This document shows, piece by piece, positions 36,814 through 44,294 of a stretch of 64,000 bases of DNA. Source of the stretch: Bradyrhizobium sp. CCBAU 51627 (GTDB taxonomy: Bacteria > Pseudomonadota > Alphaproteobacteria > Rhizobiales > Xanthobacteraceae); contig NZ_LBJG01000088.1 of NCBI RefSeq assembly GCF_028128765.1, positions 124,001-188,000 on the forward strand, written 5' to 3'. The number at the start of each line of letters is the position of its first letter. Position 1 is the first letter of the stretch. Under the pieces are notes generated by a model that was given only the letters and a program-made list of their open reading frames with translations, made no database searches and was not told where the DNA came from. A program made the position numbers and the translations under genes.

Positions 36814-37635
36814 ATGTCCACATCATACACTTCGATCTCACCCGATAAATTGTTCCGCCTGATCGGCACGGCCAACGCGCCGACGCTGATCGACGTCCGC
36901 ATCGACGAGGATTTCGCGGCCGATCCGCGTTTGATACCCGGCGCGACCAGGCGCTCCCATCTCGACGTCCAGGACTGGGCCTCGCGCCTGACGGGGCAGT
37001 CGGTGGTCGTCATCTGCCAAAAGGGACAGAAACTCAGCGAAGGAACGGCCGCCTGGCTCCGCTGTTACAACGTTGCCGCAGAATCCCTTGAAGGCGGCCA
37101 TCTCGCCTGGAAGGAAGCAAAGCTCCCGACCGTTCCGGTGAACAGAATGCCCAAACGCGACGGACGGGGCCGCACGGTCTGGGTCACGCGGGCGCGCCCC
37201 AAGATCGACCGCATCGCCTGTCCCTGGCTGATCCGGCGCTTCATCGATCCGGCCGCGGTCTTCCTTTACGTGTCGGCTCAGGAAGTCGAGGCGACGGCTG
37301 AGCGCTTCGATGCCACGCCCTTCGACATTGAAAACGTATTCTGGAGCCATCGCGGCGAACTCTGCACCTTCGACGTGATGGTGCAGGAGTTCGGGCTTTC
37401 GACACCGCCGATAAACCGGCTCGCCGAGATGGTGCGGGCCGCCGACACGGCGCGGCTCAATCTCAGTCCGGAGGCTCCAGGCCTGCTTGCAGCTTCGCTC
37501 GGCCTGTCGCGCATGTTCGACGACGACCTCGAACAGCTGAATGCCGGCATGTTGCTCTACGACGCGTTTTACCGATGGTGCCGTGACGCAACCGGAGAAA
37601 CCCACAACTGGCCAACCAACAAGGCCAAGCGCTGA
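36814..37635 (+). CDS. chrB: rhodanese-ChrB fusion (chromate resistance protein)
   Basis: 273 residues in two parts. Residues 5-108 form a rhodanese-like domain with LIDVRIDEDF and an active-site Cys68 in VVICQKGQKLSEG. Residues 121-265 are the ChrB C-terminal domain: VWVTRARPKIDRIACPWLIRRFIDP, then ENVFWSHRGELCTFDVMVQEFGL. ChrB proteins confer or regulate chromate resistance beside ChrA. This one replaces the usual ChrB N-terminal domain with a rhodanese, a combination seen in other proteobacteria. It may reduce or sense chromate through its thiol; the mechanism is inferred. Confidence 0.88.
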   Translation: MSTSYTSISPDKLFRLIGTANAPTLIDVRIDEDFAADPRLIPGATRRSHLDVQDWASRLTGQSVVVICQKGQKLSEGTAAWLRCYNVAAESLEGGHLAWKEAKLPTVPVNRMPKRDGRGRTVWVTRARPKIDRIACPWLIRRFIDPAAVFLYVSAQEVEATAERFDATPFDIENVFWSHRGELCTFDVMVQEFGLSTPPINRLAEMVRAADTARLNLSPEAPGLLAASLGLSRMFDDDLEQLNAGMLLYDAFYRWCRDATGETHNWPTNKAKR

Positions 37636-37734
37636 CGGGCACGGTTGTTCGTGCCCGCTGCAGCGCGCCGTCGTCGCCCGAAAGGCGACGACACTGACCG
37701 AACCTGGGCTGGGAGCAAGACCAGGAGAATGATC

Positions 37735-37968
37735 ATGCGGAAGCAAATCATCGCGTCTGCAGCTCTGCTGCTGGCAAGCGCGGGGGGATTCTCGCCCGCG
37801 CTTGCCCTGTCTCAGGAGGAGCTTGTCGCCAGGATACAGGCGGCCGGCTACGCGCAGGTCAGCGACATCAAATCGACCGCTGAAGGCATCAGCGCCAAGG
37901 CGGTCAAAGATGGCAAGCCGGTCCGGCTCGTTGTCGACAGCAGTGGCCAGGTCAAAGAGCAGAAATAA
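37735..37968 (+). CDS. small periplasmic PepSY-like protein
   Basis: 77 residues. The second of two close ATGs (37735) fits the AGGAG ribosome site at 37723-37727 with normal spacing. A signal peptide ends near SPALALS. The mature 50-residue part (EELVARIQAAGYAQVSDIKSTAEGISAKAVKDGK) has the betaalphabeta look of a single PepSY domain, often found in periplasmic metal or redox proteins. It ends 2 bp before the next gene. Confidence 0.72.
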   Translation: MRKQIIASAALLLASAGGFSPALALSQEELVARIQAAGYAQVSDIKSTAEGISAKAVKDGKPVRLVVDSSGQVKEQK

Positions 37969-37970
37969 GG

Positions 37971-38924
37971 ATGCGTGCGATGCGAAAGATGACCGCAATA
38001 TTGATCGGCGCAGCAGCCTGCGCCGCCGTTCTCGGCACCAACGACCAGGGACTCGGCCGAGACGTGCTCCCGCAGTTCGTCTCGACGGCTCACGCCGCAG
38101 ACGGCATCGACTGGCAGAAGATCGACGAAACGCTCGGCCGCAAGGCAGCCGTCTCGGACGATGTCCACCGCTACGGCTTTCCTCGCACGGATCTCGCGGT
38201 GACATTGGACGGGGTGACGATCAAGCCGGCACTGGCGCTCGGCGGCTGGGTTGCGTTCAAGCCCGCTCATGGCGGGGCAATGGTCATGGGCGACCTCGTG
38301 TTGCTCGAAACCGAGATCAACCCGGTGATGGCCAAGATGATCGCTGATGGCCTCGAGATCACGGCCGTCCACAATCATCTGCTGCGCGCGAGCCCGGCGA
38401 CGTTCTACATGCATGTCGCCGGACATGGCGATCCCGTGAAACTGGCGGCGGCGATCCACGGCGCGCTCGCCGAAAGCAAGACCCCACCCACCGTCGCGGC
38501 GCCGGCGAGCCCGCCGCCCGCCGTCGATCTCGATACCGCCAAGCTCGACCAGATCATCGGCGTGAAAGGCCAGGCCAACGGCGGCGTGTACCAGTTCAGC
38601 GTCAAGCGGCGCGATCCGATCACCGAGGAGGGCATGGCGCTTACGCCCGTCGGCCCGATGGGTGTTGCGATCGGCATCAACTTCCAGCCGACCGGCGGAG
38701 GCAAGGCCGCCATCACCGGCGACTTCGTGCTGACGGCCGACGAGGTGAATCCGGTGATCCTGGCGTTGCGAACGCACGGCATCGAGGTGACCGCGCTGCA
38801 CAGCCACATGTTGGACGAGCAGCCGCGACTGTTCTTCATGCATTTCTGGGCCAACGACGACGCGGTCAAGCTCGCCGAGGGTTTGCGCGCGGCGCTCGAC
38901 AAGACGGCCAGCACCAAGAGTTGA
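37971..38924 (+). CDS. DUF1259 (LppY/LpqO-like) exported protein, two domains
   Basis: 317 residues. A signal peptide precedes residue 42 (ending STAHAADG). Two tandem DUF1259 domains follow, about 44-163 and 184-308. Each has the same signature: VTLDGVTIKPALALGGWVAF and VLLETEINPVMAKMIADGLEITAVHNHLL in the first, VLTADEVNPVILALRTHGIEVTALHSHML in the second. The conserved His residues (HNHLL, HSHML, and FYMH/FFMH) could bind metal, but this is not established. Function unknown; the family often accompanies chromate or heavy-metal genes. Starts with ATG at 37971 or 37980. Confidence 0.85.
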   Translation: MRAMRKMTAILIGAAACAAVLGTNDQGLGRDVLPQFVSTAHAADGIDWQKIDETLGRKAAVSDDVHRYGFPRTDLAVTLDGVTIKPALALGGWVAFKPAHGGAMVMGDLVLLETEINPVMAKMIADGLEITAVHNHLLRASPATFYMHVAGHGDPVKLAAAIHGALAESKTPPTVAAPASPPPAVDLDTAKLDQIIGVKGQANGGVYQFSVKRRDPITEEGMALTPVGPMGVAIGINFQPTGGGKAAITGDFVLTADEVNPVILALRTHGIEVTALHSHMLDEQPRLFFMHFWANDDAVKLAEGLRAALDKTASTKS

Positions 38925-38976
38925 AGCAGCGGCCGCGAGTCCGAGGCCGGCAAGGAAACGCACAGGAGCCAAGGCA

Positions 38977-39573
38977 ATGTCCTACCAGGTCAAACCGCTG
39001 CCGTTCGATCCAAAATCGATCAGCGGCATCTCCGAAAAGGTCCTCGTAAGCCATTACGAGAACAATTACGGCGGTGCCGTGAAGCGGCTCAACGCGATCG
39101 GCGCGCAACTCGCCGAGTTGGACTATGCCAAGGCGCCGAACTTCGTCATCAACGGCTTGAAGCGCGAAGAGCTGATCGCGATGAATTCCATGGTCCTGCA
39201 CGAAATCTATTTCGATGGCCTCGGCGGCGCGAGCAGGCCGGGCGGCGCTCTCGCCGAGGCGATCGTGCGCGACTTCGGCAGCATCGAGCGATGGCGGGCG
39301 GAGTTCTCGGCGATGGGCAAGGCGGAGGGCGGTGGATCGGGTTGGGTGATCCTGTCCTATTCCCCCCGCAACAAGCGGCTCGTCAACCAATGGGCCGCCG
39401 ACCATACGACGACGCTTGCCGGCGGCCGCCCTGTGCTGGTGCTCGACATGTACGAGCATGCCTATCACATGGACTTCGGTGCAGCGGCGGCCCGCTATGT
39501 CGACATCTACATGGAGGCCATTCGCTGGGACAACGCCTCCGCGCTCTACGATCAATATGCGAGGGAAAGCTGA
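38977..39573 (+). CDS. Fe/Mn superoxide dismutase (ChrC-like)
   Basis: 198 residues of the iron/manganese superoxide dismutase family. All four metal ligands are visible: His26 (VSHYENN), His75 (MVLHEIYF), Asp157 and His161 (VLDMYEHAYHMDF). It has no export signal, so it acts in the cytoplasm on superoxide. In the chrBACF operon of Ochrobactrum, chrC encodes such an enzyme and protects against superoxide made during chromate reduction. The location between ChrB and ChrA genes here supports the same role. Confidence 0.9.
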   Translation: MSYQVKPLPFDPKSISGISEKVLVSHYENNYGGAVKRLNAIGAQLAELDYAKAPNFVINGLKREELIAMNSMVLHEIYFDGLGGASRPGGALAEAIVRDFGSIERWRAEFSAMGKAEGGGSGWVILSYSPRNKRLVNQWAADHTTTLAGGRPVLVLDMYEHAYHMDFGAAAARYVDIYMEAIRWDNASALYDQYARES

Positions 39574-39582
39574 GGAGGAGGC

Positions 39583-39777
39583 ATGACGGGGAAATTGCGA
39601 ATGAGAAACCTTGCTGCCGCAATGTTCGCATTGGTGGGCCTGCTGGCCAGCGAACTCGCAGCTCGTGCGCAGACCTGCAAGGTCTGCGCTGAACAGCGCG
39701 CGGCATGCATGAAGAACTATGCCGGCCCGGCCTGCAAGACCGAGTACCAGATGTGCCTGAAGGCCTGCAAGAAGTGA
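39583..39777 (+). CDS. small secreted Cys-rich protein
   Basis: 64 residues. The signal peptide ends near AARAQ (residue 30). The mature peptide of about 34 residues has six Cys: CKVCAEQRAACMKNYAGPAC and then MCLKACKK. Lys-rich. The pattern suggests a disulfide-bonded or metal-binding periplasmic peptide. No family recognised. It is 10 bp after the superoxide dismutase gene, in the same run. Confidence 0.7.
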   Translation: MTGKLRMRNLAAAMFALVGLLASELAARAQTCKVCAEQRAACMKNYAGPACKTEYQMCLKACKK

Positions 39778-39779
39778 GG

Positions 39780-40093
39780 ATGGCGGAATCGAACGGTCAA
39801 CTTGCACGGTGCCTCATCGCGGCACTCGCGGCCGGCATCGGGGGCTGGTCACCCTCGATGCCGGCTTTGTCGATGAGAAGGACGGCACGCTGCGAAGCTT
39901 CTCAATGGGCGTCAAGAAGGTAGGCAAATGGGTGGTCGAGAAGGACCAGCTTTGCCTTTATCTCGGAGAGAGCGACGACGGCTGTTACCAGGTGACGCGG
40001 AGCGGCGAGCAGATCGAATTGATCCCGATGGGGCTCGGCGGCTCGCTCGATGGCATTTTGCAGCCCGCTTATTACGGCAACGGGGACACGTGA
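39780..40093 (+). pseudogene. exported hypothetical protein, frame broken in a G run
   Basis: An ATG at 39780 opens a signal-peptide-like start (MAESNGQLARCLIAALAAGIG). The sensible continuation (LVTLDAGFVDEKDGTLRSF, then a Cys pair in LCLYLGESDDGCYQV) lies in another frame. The switch coincides with the five-G run at 39840-39844; one more G would join the two. The second frame reads to a TGA that overlaps the chrA copy 2 start, which supports it as real coding sequence. Either a true frameshift, a sequencing error, or a protein starting at the GTG at 39809. Confidence 0.55.
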
Positions 40094-41277
40094 TGACGAC
40101 GACAACAACGACGAGCGAACGCGGCGGAATGGCTGATATGGTTCGCTATTTTCTGCGGCTCGGATTTCTCGGCTTCGGCGGGCCGGTCGCGCTGGTCGGC
40201 CAGATGGAGCGCGAGCTCGTCAGCGACAAGAAGTGGCTCACGCGGGAGCAGATGCGCGAGGCCATCGCCATCTGCCAGTCGCTTCCCGGCCCGCTGGCGA
40301 TCCAGGTCGGCATCTTCATCGCCTATCTGCGTTGCGGCTTCTGGGGCGCGTGGGCCGGCGGCTGGGCGTTTATCTTGCCGAACTTCGTCATCGTCGCGGC
40401 CCTCGGCGCGCTCTATGTCCATCTCGGGGATCTCAAGGCGGTCACCGGCATCTTCTATGGCGTCAGTCCGGCCGTGATCGCGCTGATCCTGCATTCCTGC
40501 TACCGGCTCGCCAAGCTCGGCATGGAGGATTGGCTGCAATGGGCGATCGCCGCGGTCTGTCTGGCCGTGACCGTAATCCTGAAGGCGGAGGTCGCATTTC
40601 TGTTCATCGGGGCAGGGATCGTCGGGATCATTTATTACGGCAACATCAAGCGCCCGCCCGTCGCTCTTCAGCTTGCGGCGATCCCGGCAGCGGCGCCCGG
40701 CGTTGCGCCGGCCGCGACCGCATCGACGCTGGGGAAGCTACTGCTGTTCTTCCTCAAGGCGGGTTCACTGACCTTCGGCAGCGGCCTTGTGATTGTTCCT
40801 TTCCTGGAGCAGGGACTGGTGCAGCAATATGGCTGGCTCAACGAGCGCGAATTTCTGGTCGCGGTCGCGATCGGCATGATGAGTCCCGGACCGGTCGTGA
40901 TCACCGCCACCTTCGTCGGCTACCTCGTGGCGGGATTCTGGGGCTCGTTGATCTCCACCATCGGGATCTTCCTGCCGTCCTTCCTGCTGGTCCTGATCAT
41001 CGCGCCCTTGCTGGCGCGGCACCGCAAGAATCCGAACGTGCAGGGCTTCGTGAAGGGCGCCTATGCGGCAGCGATCGGGACCATTCTGGGGGCGTGCTTC
41101 CTGCTCGGCAAGATCGCGATCGGCGACTGGCTGACCGCGCTGATCGGCATCGTCTCGCTCGCCGTGCTGTTCCGCTGGAAGGTCAGCAATCCCATGCTGA
41201 TCGCCGTCACGGCCGTCGTGGGGCTGATCGCCTATCCAGTCCTTCAGCCGGCTTGGGTGCTGACCGGGCTGAAATGA
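40093..41277 (+). CDS. chrA: chromate transporter ChrA (two-domain), copy 2
   Basis: 394 residues, CHR family. The first half has LGFLGFGGPVALVGQMERELV and ICQSLPGPLAIQVGIFIAY. The second half has LTFGSGLVIVPFLEQGLVQQYGWL and MMSPGPVVITATFVGYL. It is clearly divergent from copy 1, so it is not a recent local duplicate. The ATG at 40093 overlaps the preceding stop (TGATG). The 120-base longer frame upstream is a shadow. It is followed one base later by the beta-propeller gene. Confidence 0.92.
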   Translation: MTTTTTTSERGGMADMVRYFLRLGFLGFGGPVALVGQMERELVSDKKWLTREQMREAIAICQSLPGPLAIQVGIFIAYLRCGFWGAWAGGWAFILPNFVIVAALGALYVHLGDLKAVTGIFYGVSPAVIALILHSCYRLAKLGMEDWLQWAIAAVCLAVTVILKAEVAFLFIGAGIVGIIYYGNIKRPPVALQLAAIPAAAPGVAPAATASTLGKLLLFFLKAGSLTFGSGLVIVPFLEQGLVQQYGWLNEREFLVAVAIGMMSPGPVVITATFVGYLVAGFWGSLISTIGIFLPSFLLVLIIAPLLARHRKNPNVQGFVKGAYAAAIGTILGACFLLGKIAIGDWLTALIGIVSLAVLFRWKVSNPMLIAVTAVVGLIAYPVLQPAWVLTGLK

Positions 41278-41278
41278 G

Positions 41279-42322
41279 ATGACGACGCTGCGGACACGGA
41301 GATGGCGGGATCGAGGGTGGCCTCACCTCGTGGTTGCCTTTCTTATGGTCCTGATGACACCGTTCCCATCCGCGCTGGCGGACAAAGCCAAGGCATCAGG
41401 CGAAGACAAGGTGCCGCTCCAGCTCGAGGCGAAGATTTTGCTCGGCGATGTGCGTGGCCGGATCGATCATCTTGCCGTCGATCTGAAGCGGCAGCGATTG
41501 TTCGTGGCCGAGCTTGGCAACGACACCGTCGGCGTCGTCGACCTGGCTGCACATACTCTGCTCCGAACGATGACCGGCCTGAACGAGCCACAAGGAGTCG
41601 CCTATGAGCCCTCGACCGACACCCTCTATGTTGCCAATGCCCGCGATGGCTCGGTGCAACTGTTCGAAGCCGTCGCCTACAAGGCGATCGGGCGGATCGA
41701 ACTCGGCAGCGACGCGGACAACATCCGGATCGACGCAGCGGCCAGGCGCGTGGTCGTGGGCTATGGCGATGGTGGCTTGGCAATCCTTGACCCGACTACC
41801 CGCGCCAAGGTTCGGAGCATACCGCTAAAGGCGCATCCGGAGAGTTTCCAGATCGAGCCCGACGGTGGGCGCATCTTTGTAAACCTGCCCGACGCGCGCG
41901 CCGTTTCGGTGGTGGACGGCGCTTCCGGCAAGCAGCTTGCCAACTGGTCCTTGGATAAGGGCGGTAATTTCGCGATGACGATCGATCACACTCGTGGCCG
42001 GGTTCTTCTGGCTTACCGCAGTCCCGCCGAGCTTGCCGTATTCTCGATGGATGGCAAACGGATCGCGAGGACCGAAACCTGCGGGGACGTCGATGACCTT
42101 TTCGTCGATGCAAAGCGCGAGCGTGTTTATGTGAGCTGCGGCGCAGGCTACGTCGATGTCTTCGAGATTGACGGCTCGGATTATCGCAGGATCGGACGCT
42201 TGCCGACGGCAACGGGCGCGCGAACCTCGCTCTTCGTGTCGGAGATGGACCGCCTGTTCGTGGCGGTCCGTGCGGGCCCGGCTGGGCCGGCGGCGATTTG
42301 GGTGTTCAAGCCAATGCCCTGA
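41279..42322 (+). CDS. secreted YncE-like beta-propeller protein
   Basis: 347 residues. The signal peptide ends about residue 35 (SALADKAK). The body is a run of repeated blades of the YVTN/NHL kind, e.g. GRIDHLAVDLKRQRLFVAELGNDTVGVVDL, LYVANARDGSVQLF and VYVSCGAGYVDVFEI. These form a periplasmic beta-propeller, usually a binding scaffold rather than an enzyme. It starts one base after the chrA copy 2 stop, so it is part of the chromate operon. Confidence 0.83.
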   Translation: MTTLRTRRWRDRGWPHLVVAFLMVLMTPFPSALADKAKASGEDKVPLQLEAKILLGDVRGRIDHLAVDLKRQRLFVAELGNDTVGVVDLAAHTLLRTMTGLNEPQGVAYEPSTDTLYVANARDGSVQLFEAVAYKAIGRIELGSDADNIRIDAAARRVVVGYGDGGLAILDPTTRAKVRSIPLKAHPESFQIEPDGGRIFVNLPDARAVSVVDGASGKQLANWSLDKGGNFAMTIDHTRGRVLLAYRSPAELAVFSMDGKRIARTETCGDVDDLFVDAKRERVYVSCGAGYVDVFEIDGSDYRRIGRLPTATGARTSLFVSEMDRLFVAVRAGPAGPAAIWVFKPMP

Positions 42323-42338
42323 TGTCGGGAGGCGGCGC

Positions 42339-42931
42339 ATGTGTCGACGCAGCCAACATTTCCAAAGTTTCGTGGGGCACTCCATAGGCGCCATGGTCGT
42401 GTTCGGCCTGTGCGCCTTCTGCGCTCCGGCGGCCGCCTATCGTCCCTTCGACGGCACCGATGCTGCCGTCGCCAAGAAGGGGGAAATGGAGATCGAACTG
42501 CAACCGGCAGGACGTCTGCGTGATGAGAGCGGGGCAAGCCTGATCGCGCCGGCCTGGGTCGTCAATTACGGCCTGCGAGAGGATTGGGAGGCCGTCTTCG
42601 AAGGGCAGGGGCAGACCTCCCTGTCTCCGCCTGGACCGACGACCTTGACGGCGGCCGGAGCGTTTCTCAAGCATGTGGTGGTGCCGGGCGGCCTACAGGA
42701 TAAGGCAGGCCCAAACGTTGCGACCGAATTTGGTATCCTACTGCCCGACAGCACCGGCACTTCAGGGGCGGGCGCAAGCCTGGCCGCCATTGTCTCGCAG
42801 CGCTGGGATTGGGGAACGATCCACCTCAACGCGAGACTGCGTTGACCCGCGATCATCATGCGGATGTCTTCGTCGGCGCGATTCTCGAGGGCCCGTCGAC
42901 CTGGACGGTCCGCCCGGTCGCGGAACTGCTG
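42339..42931 (+). pseudogene. exported outer-membrane-type protein gene, frameshifted
   Basis: An ATG at 42339 starts a signal peptide (VFGLCAFCAPAAAY), then MEIELQPAG, a short barrel-like region and DWGTIHLNA, before a TGA at 42843-42845. From about 42835 the frame shifted by one base continues sensibly: LTRDHHADVFVGAILEGPSTWTVRPVAEL. One missing base near 42836 explains the break. Past 42931 neither frame looks coding, so the 3' end is also degraded. Probably a once-intact outer-membrane protein that closed the chromate operon. Confidence 0.6.
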
Positions 42932-43210
42932 AGGCGACTGAGGTTGTTGCGACTCCGCCGCCCATTGGGCCCCGGCGGCCGCGTCGATTTGTGTTCCCTC
43001 GTGCACCAGTGCCGAATTCCGCACGACCATGGCTTGGGGATTTGCCGGATTTTGGAGAGAGGGACAGGAGAACTGAGGGCCCAAGCTGAAGCTCAGCGCA
43101 GACACCCGGTCGATGCCCGTGGTGACATCGTGCTCCTGTTTTGCCCGACGTGTCAAATGCTGCTGAGAGCGGCGGCTCGAATCCGTCGAGGTCAATTCCC
43201 CAATGATTTG
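42932..43210. other. degraded region with no intact gene
   Basis: After the recognisable part of the broken outer-membrane gene, no frame shows convincing protein sequence. Fragments such as the bases coding GTGELRA near 43070 may be remnants of its 3' end. No promoter or terminator was recognised here. Confidence 0.5.
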
Positions 43211-43235
43211 TACTGTGCATGGGGTTGTTTTCGCG
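43211..43235 (-). repeat. 25-bp 3'-UTR repeat, copy downstream of the sugar permease
   Basis: Identical over 25 bp, in inverted orientation on the map, to 56683-56707. Both copies lie just past the stop codon of a gene and in the same sense as that gene (here 19 bp after the minus-strand permease stop). It reads CGCGAAAACAACCCCATGCA plus five more bases. Confidence 0.8.
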
Positions 43236-43253
43236 TTTTGTTTTGACGGCGGA

Positions 43254-44282
43254 TTACTCCGTCGCCTTTTCCCTTAAGCGCTGCGCGTAGACGTTGATCA
43301 CCAGCGCCGCCAGCAGGATCAGACCGCGGATCAGGATCTTCAGGAAACTGTCGATGTTGACGTGGTCGAGGCCGTTGTTGAGAACACCGAGAACGAAAAG
43401 CCCGACGATGGTGTTGCCGATACCGCCGCGGCCACCGAACAGGCTGGTGCCGCCGACGACGACCGCGGCGATGGAATCGAGCAGATAGGTGTCGAACTCG
43501 TTCTGCTGCGCGCTGCCGAAATGGGCGACGCCCAGCATGCCGCCGATGCCCGAGCACACCGCGGAGATGATCATCACCGCGCCCAGGATGAGCTTGACGT
43601 TGAGGCCGGAATACTCGGCCGCCTCGCGGTTGCCGCCGACCATGTAGACGTAGCGGCCGAAACGCGTGTAGGTCAGCACCAGATGGCCGCCGAGCAGCAT
43701 GATGGCGGCGACGATGACGATCCAGGGAATGCCGCCGATCGAGCCGGAGCCGAGCGTGCTGATGAGGCTCGGGACCTTGTAGGCGATCTGGCCGCGCACC
43801 AGCAGCGCCGAGATGCCGGCGGCGATCTGCATCATGGCGAGCGTCATGATGAAGGAGGGGATGCCGATCACGGTCAGCCCCAGCGCGTTGACGAGGCCGA
43901 GCGCTGCGCAGAGCAGGATCGACAGCAGTATCGCGACCGCGCCGGGCAGGGGAATGTTGGCGATGTTGACGTAGGTTTCCTGCAGCGTGAAGTAGGCGAC
44001 CGCAATGCCGGTGACGTTGGCAATGCTGGCGATCGAAAGATCGATCTCTGCGCAGAGGATCACGAAGGTGAGGCCGACTGCGATGATGCCTGTTACCGAC
44101 ACCTGGGTGAGGATGTTGCCGAGATTGTCGATCGTCGCGAAGGAGGGGCTGGCAAGGGCGAAGAACGCGGAGAGGAAGATCAGCGTCAGGAATGGGGCGA
44201 TGTTGCGCATCTGCGAGCGCAGGAAGGACGCAAGGCCCCGTGCCCGCTGATCCGTCGCCGCTGCCGTCTCACTGCTCGCCAT
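43254..44282 (-). CDS. sugar ABC transporter permease (RbsC type)
   Basis: 342-residue inner-membrane permease of the ribose/xylose/galactose class. About eight to ten helices. Diagnostic segments are VGLTFVILCAEIDLSIASIANVTG, GIPSFIMTLAMMQIAAGIS and GRYVYMVGGNREAAEYSGLNV. The last gene of a three-gene minus-strand operon (binding protein, ATPase, permease). Confidence 0.93.
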   Translation of the reverse strand: MASSETAAATDQRARGLASFLRSQMRNIAPFLTLIFLSAFFALASPSFATIDNLGNILTQVSVTGIIAVGLTFVILCAEIDLSIASIANVTGIAVAYFTLQETYVNIANIPLPGAVAILLSILLCAALGLVNALGLTVIGIPSFIMTLAMMQIAAGISALLVRGQIAYKVPSLISTLGSGSIGGIPWIVIVAAIMLLGGHLVLTYTRFGRYVYMVGGNREAAEYSGLNVKLILGAVMIISAVCSGIGGMLGVAHFGSAQQNEFDTYLLDSIAAVVVGGTSLFGGRGGIGNTIVGLFVLGVLNNGLDHVNIDSFLKILIRGLILLAALVINVYAQRLREKATE

Positions 44283-44294
44283 TGTGCGTCTCCG

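Noticed and set aside
42809..43246. 145-codon open frame overlapping the broken outer-membrane gene
   Set aside because: Only the part coding LTRDHHADVFVGAILEGPSTWTVRPVAEL looks real, as the shifted continuation of the upstream gene. The rest looks like noise, so it is reported as part of a pseudogene.
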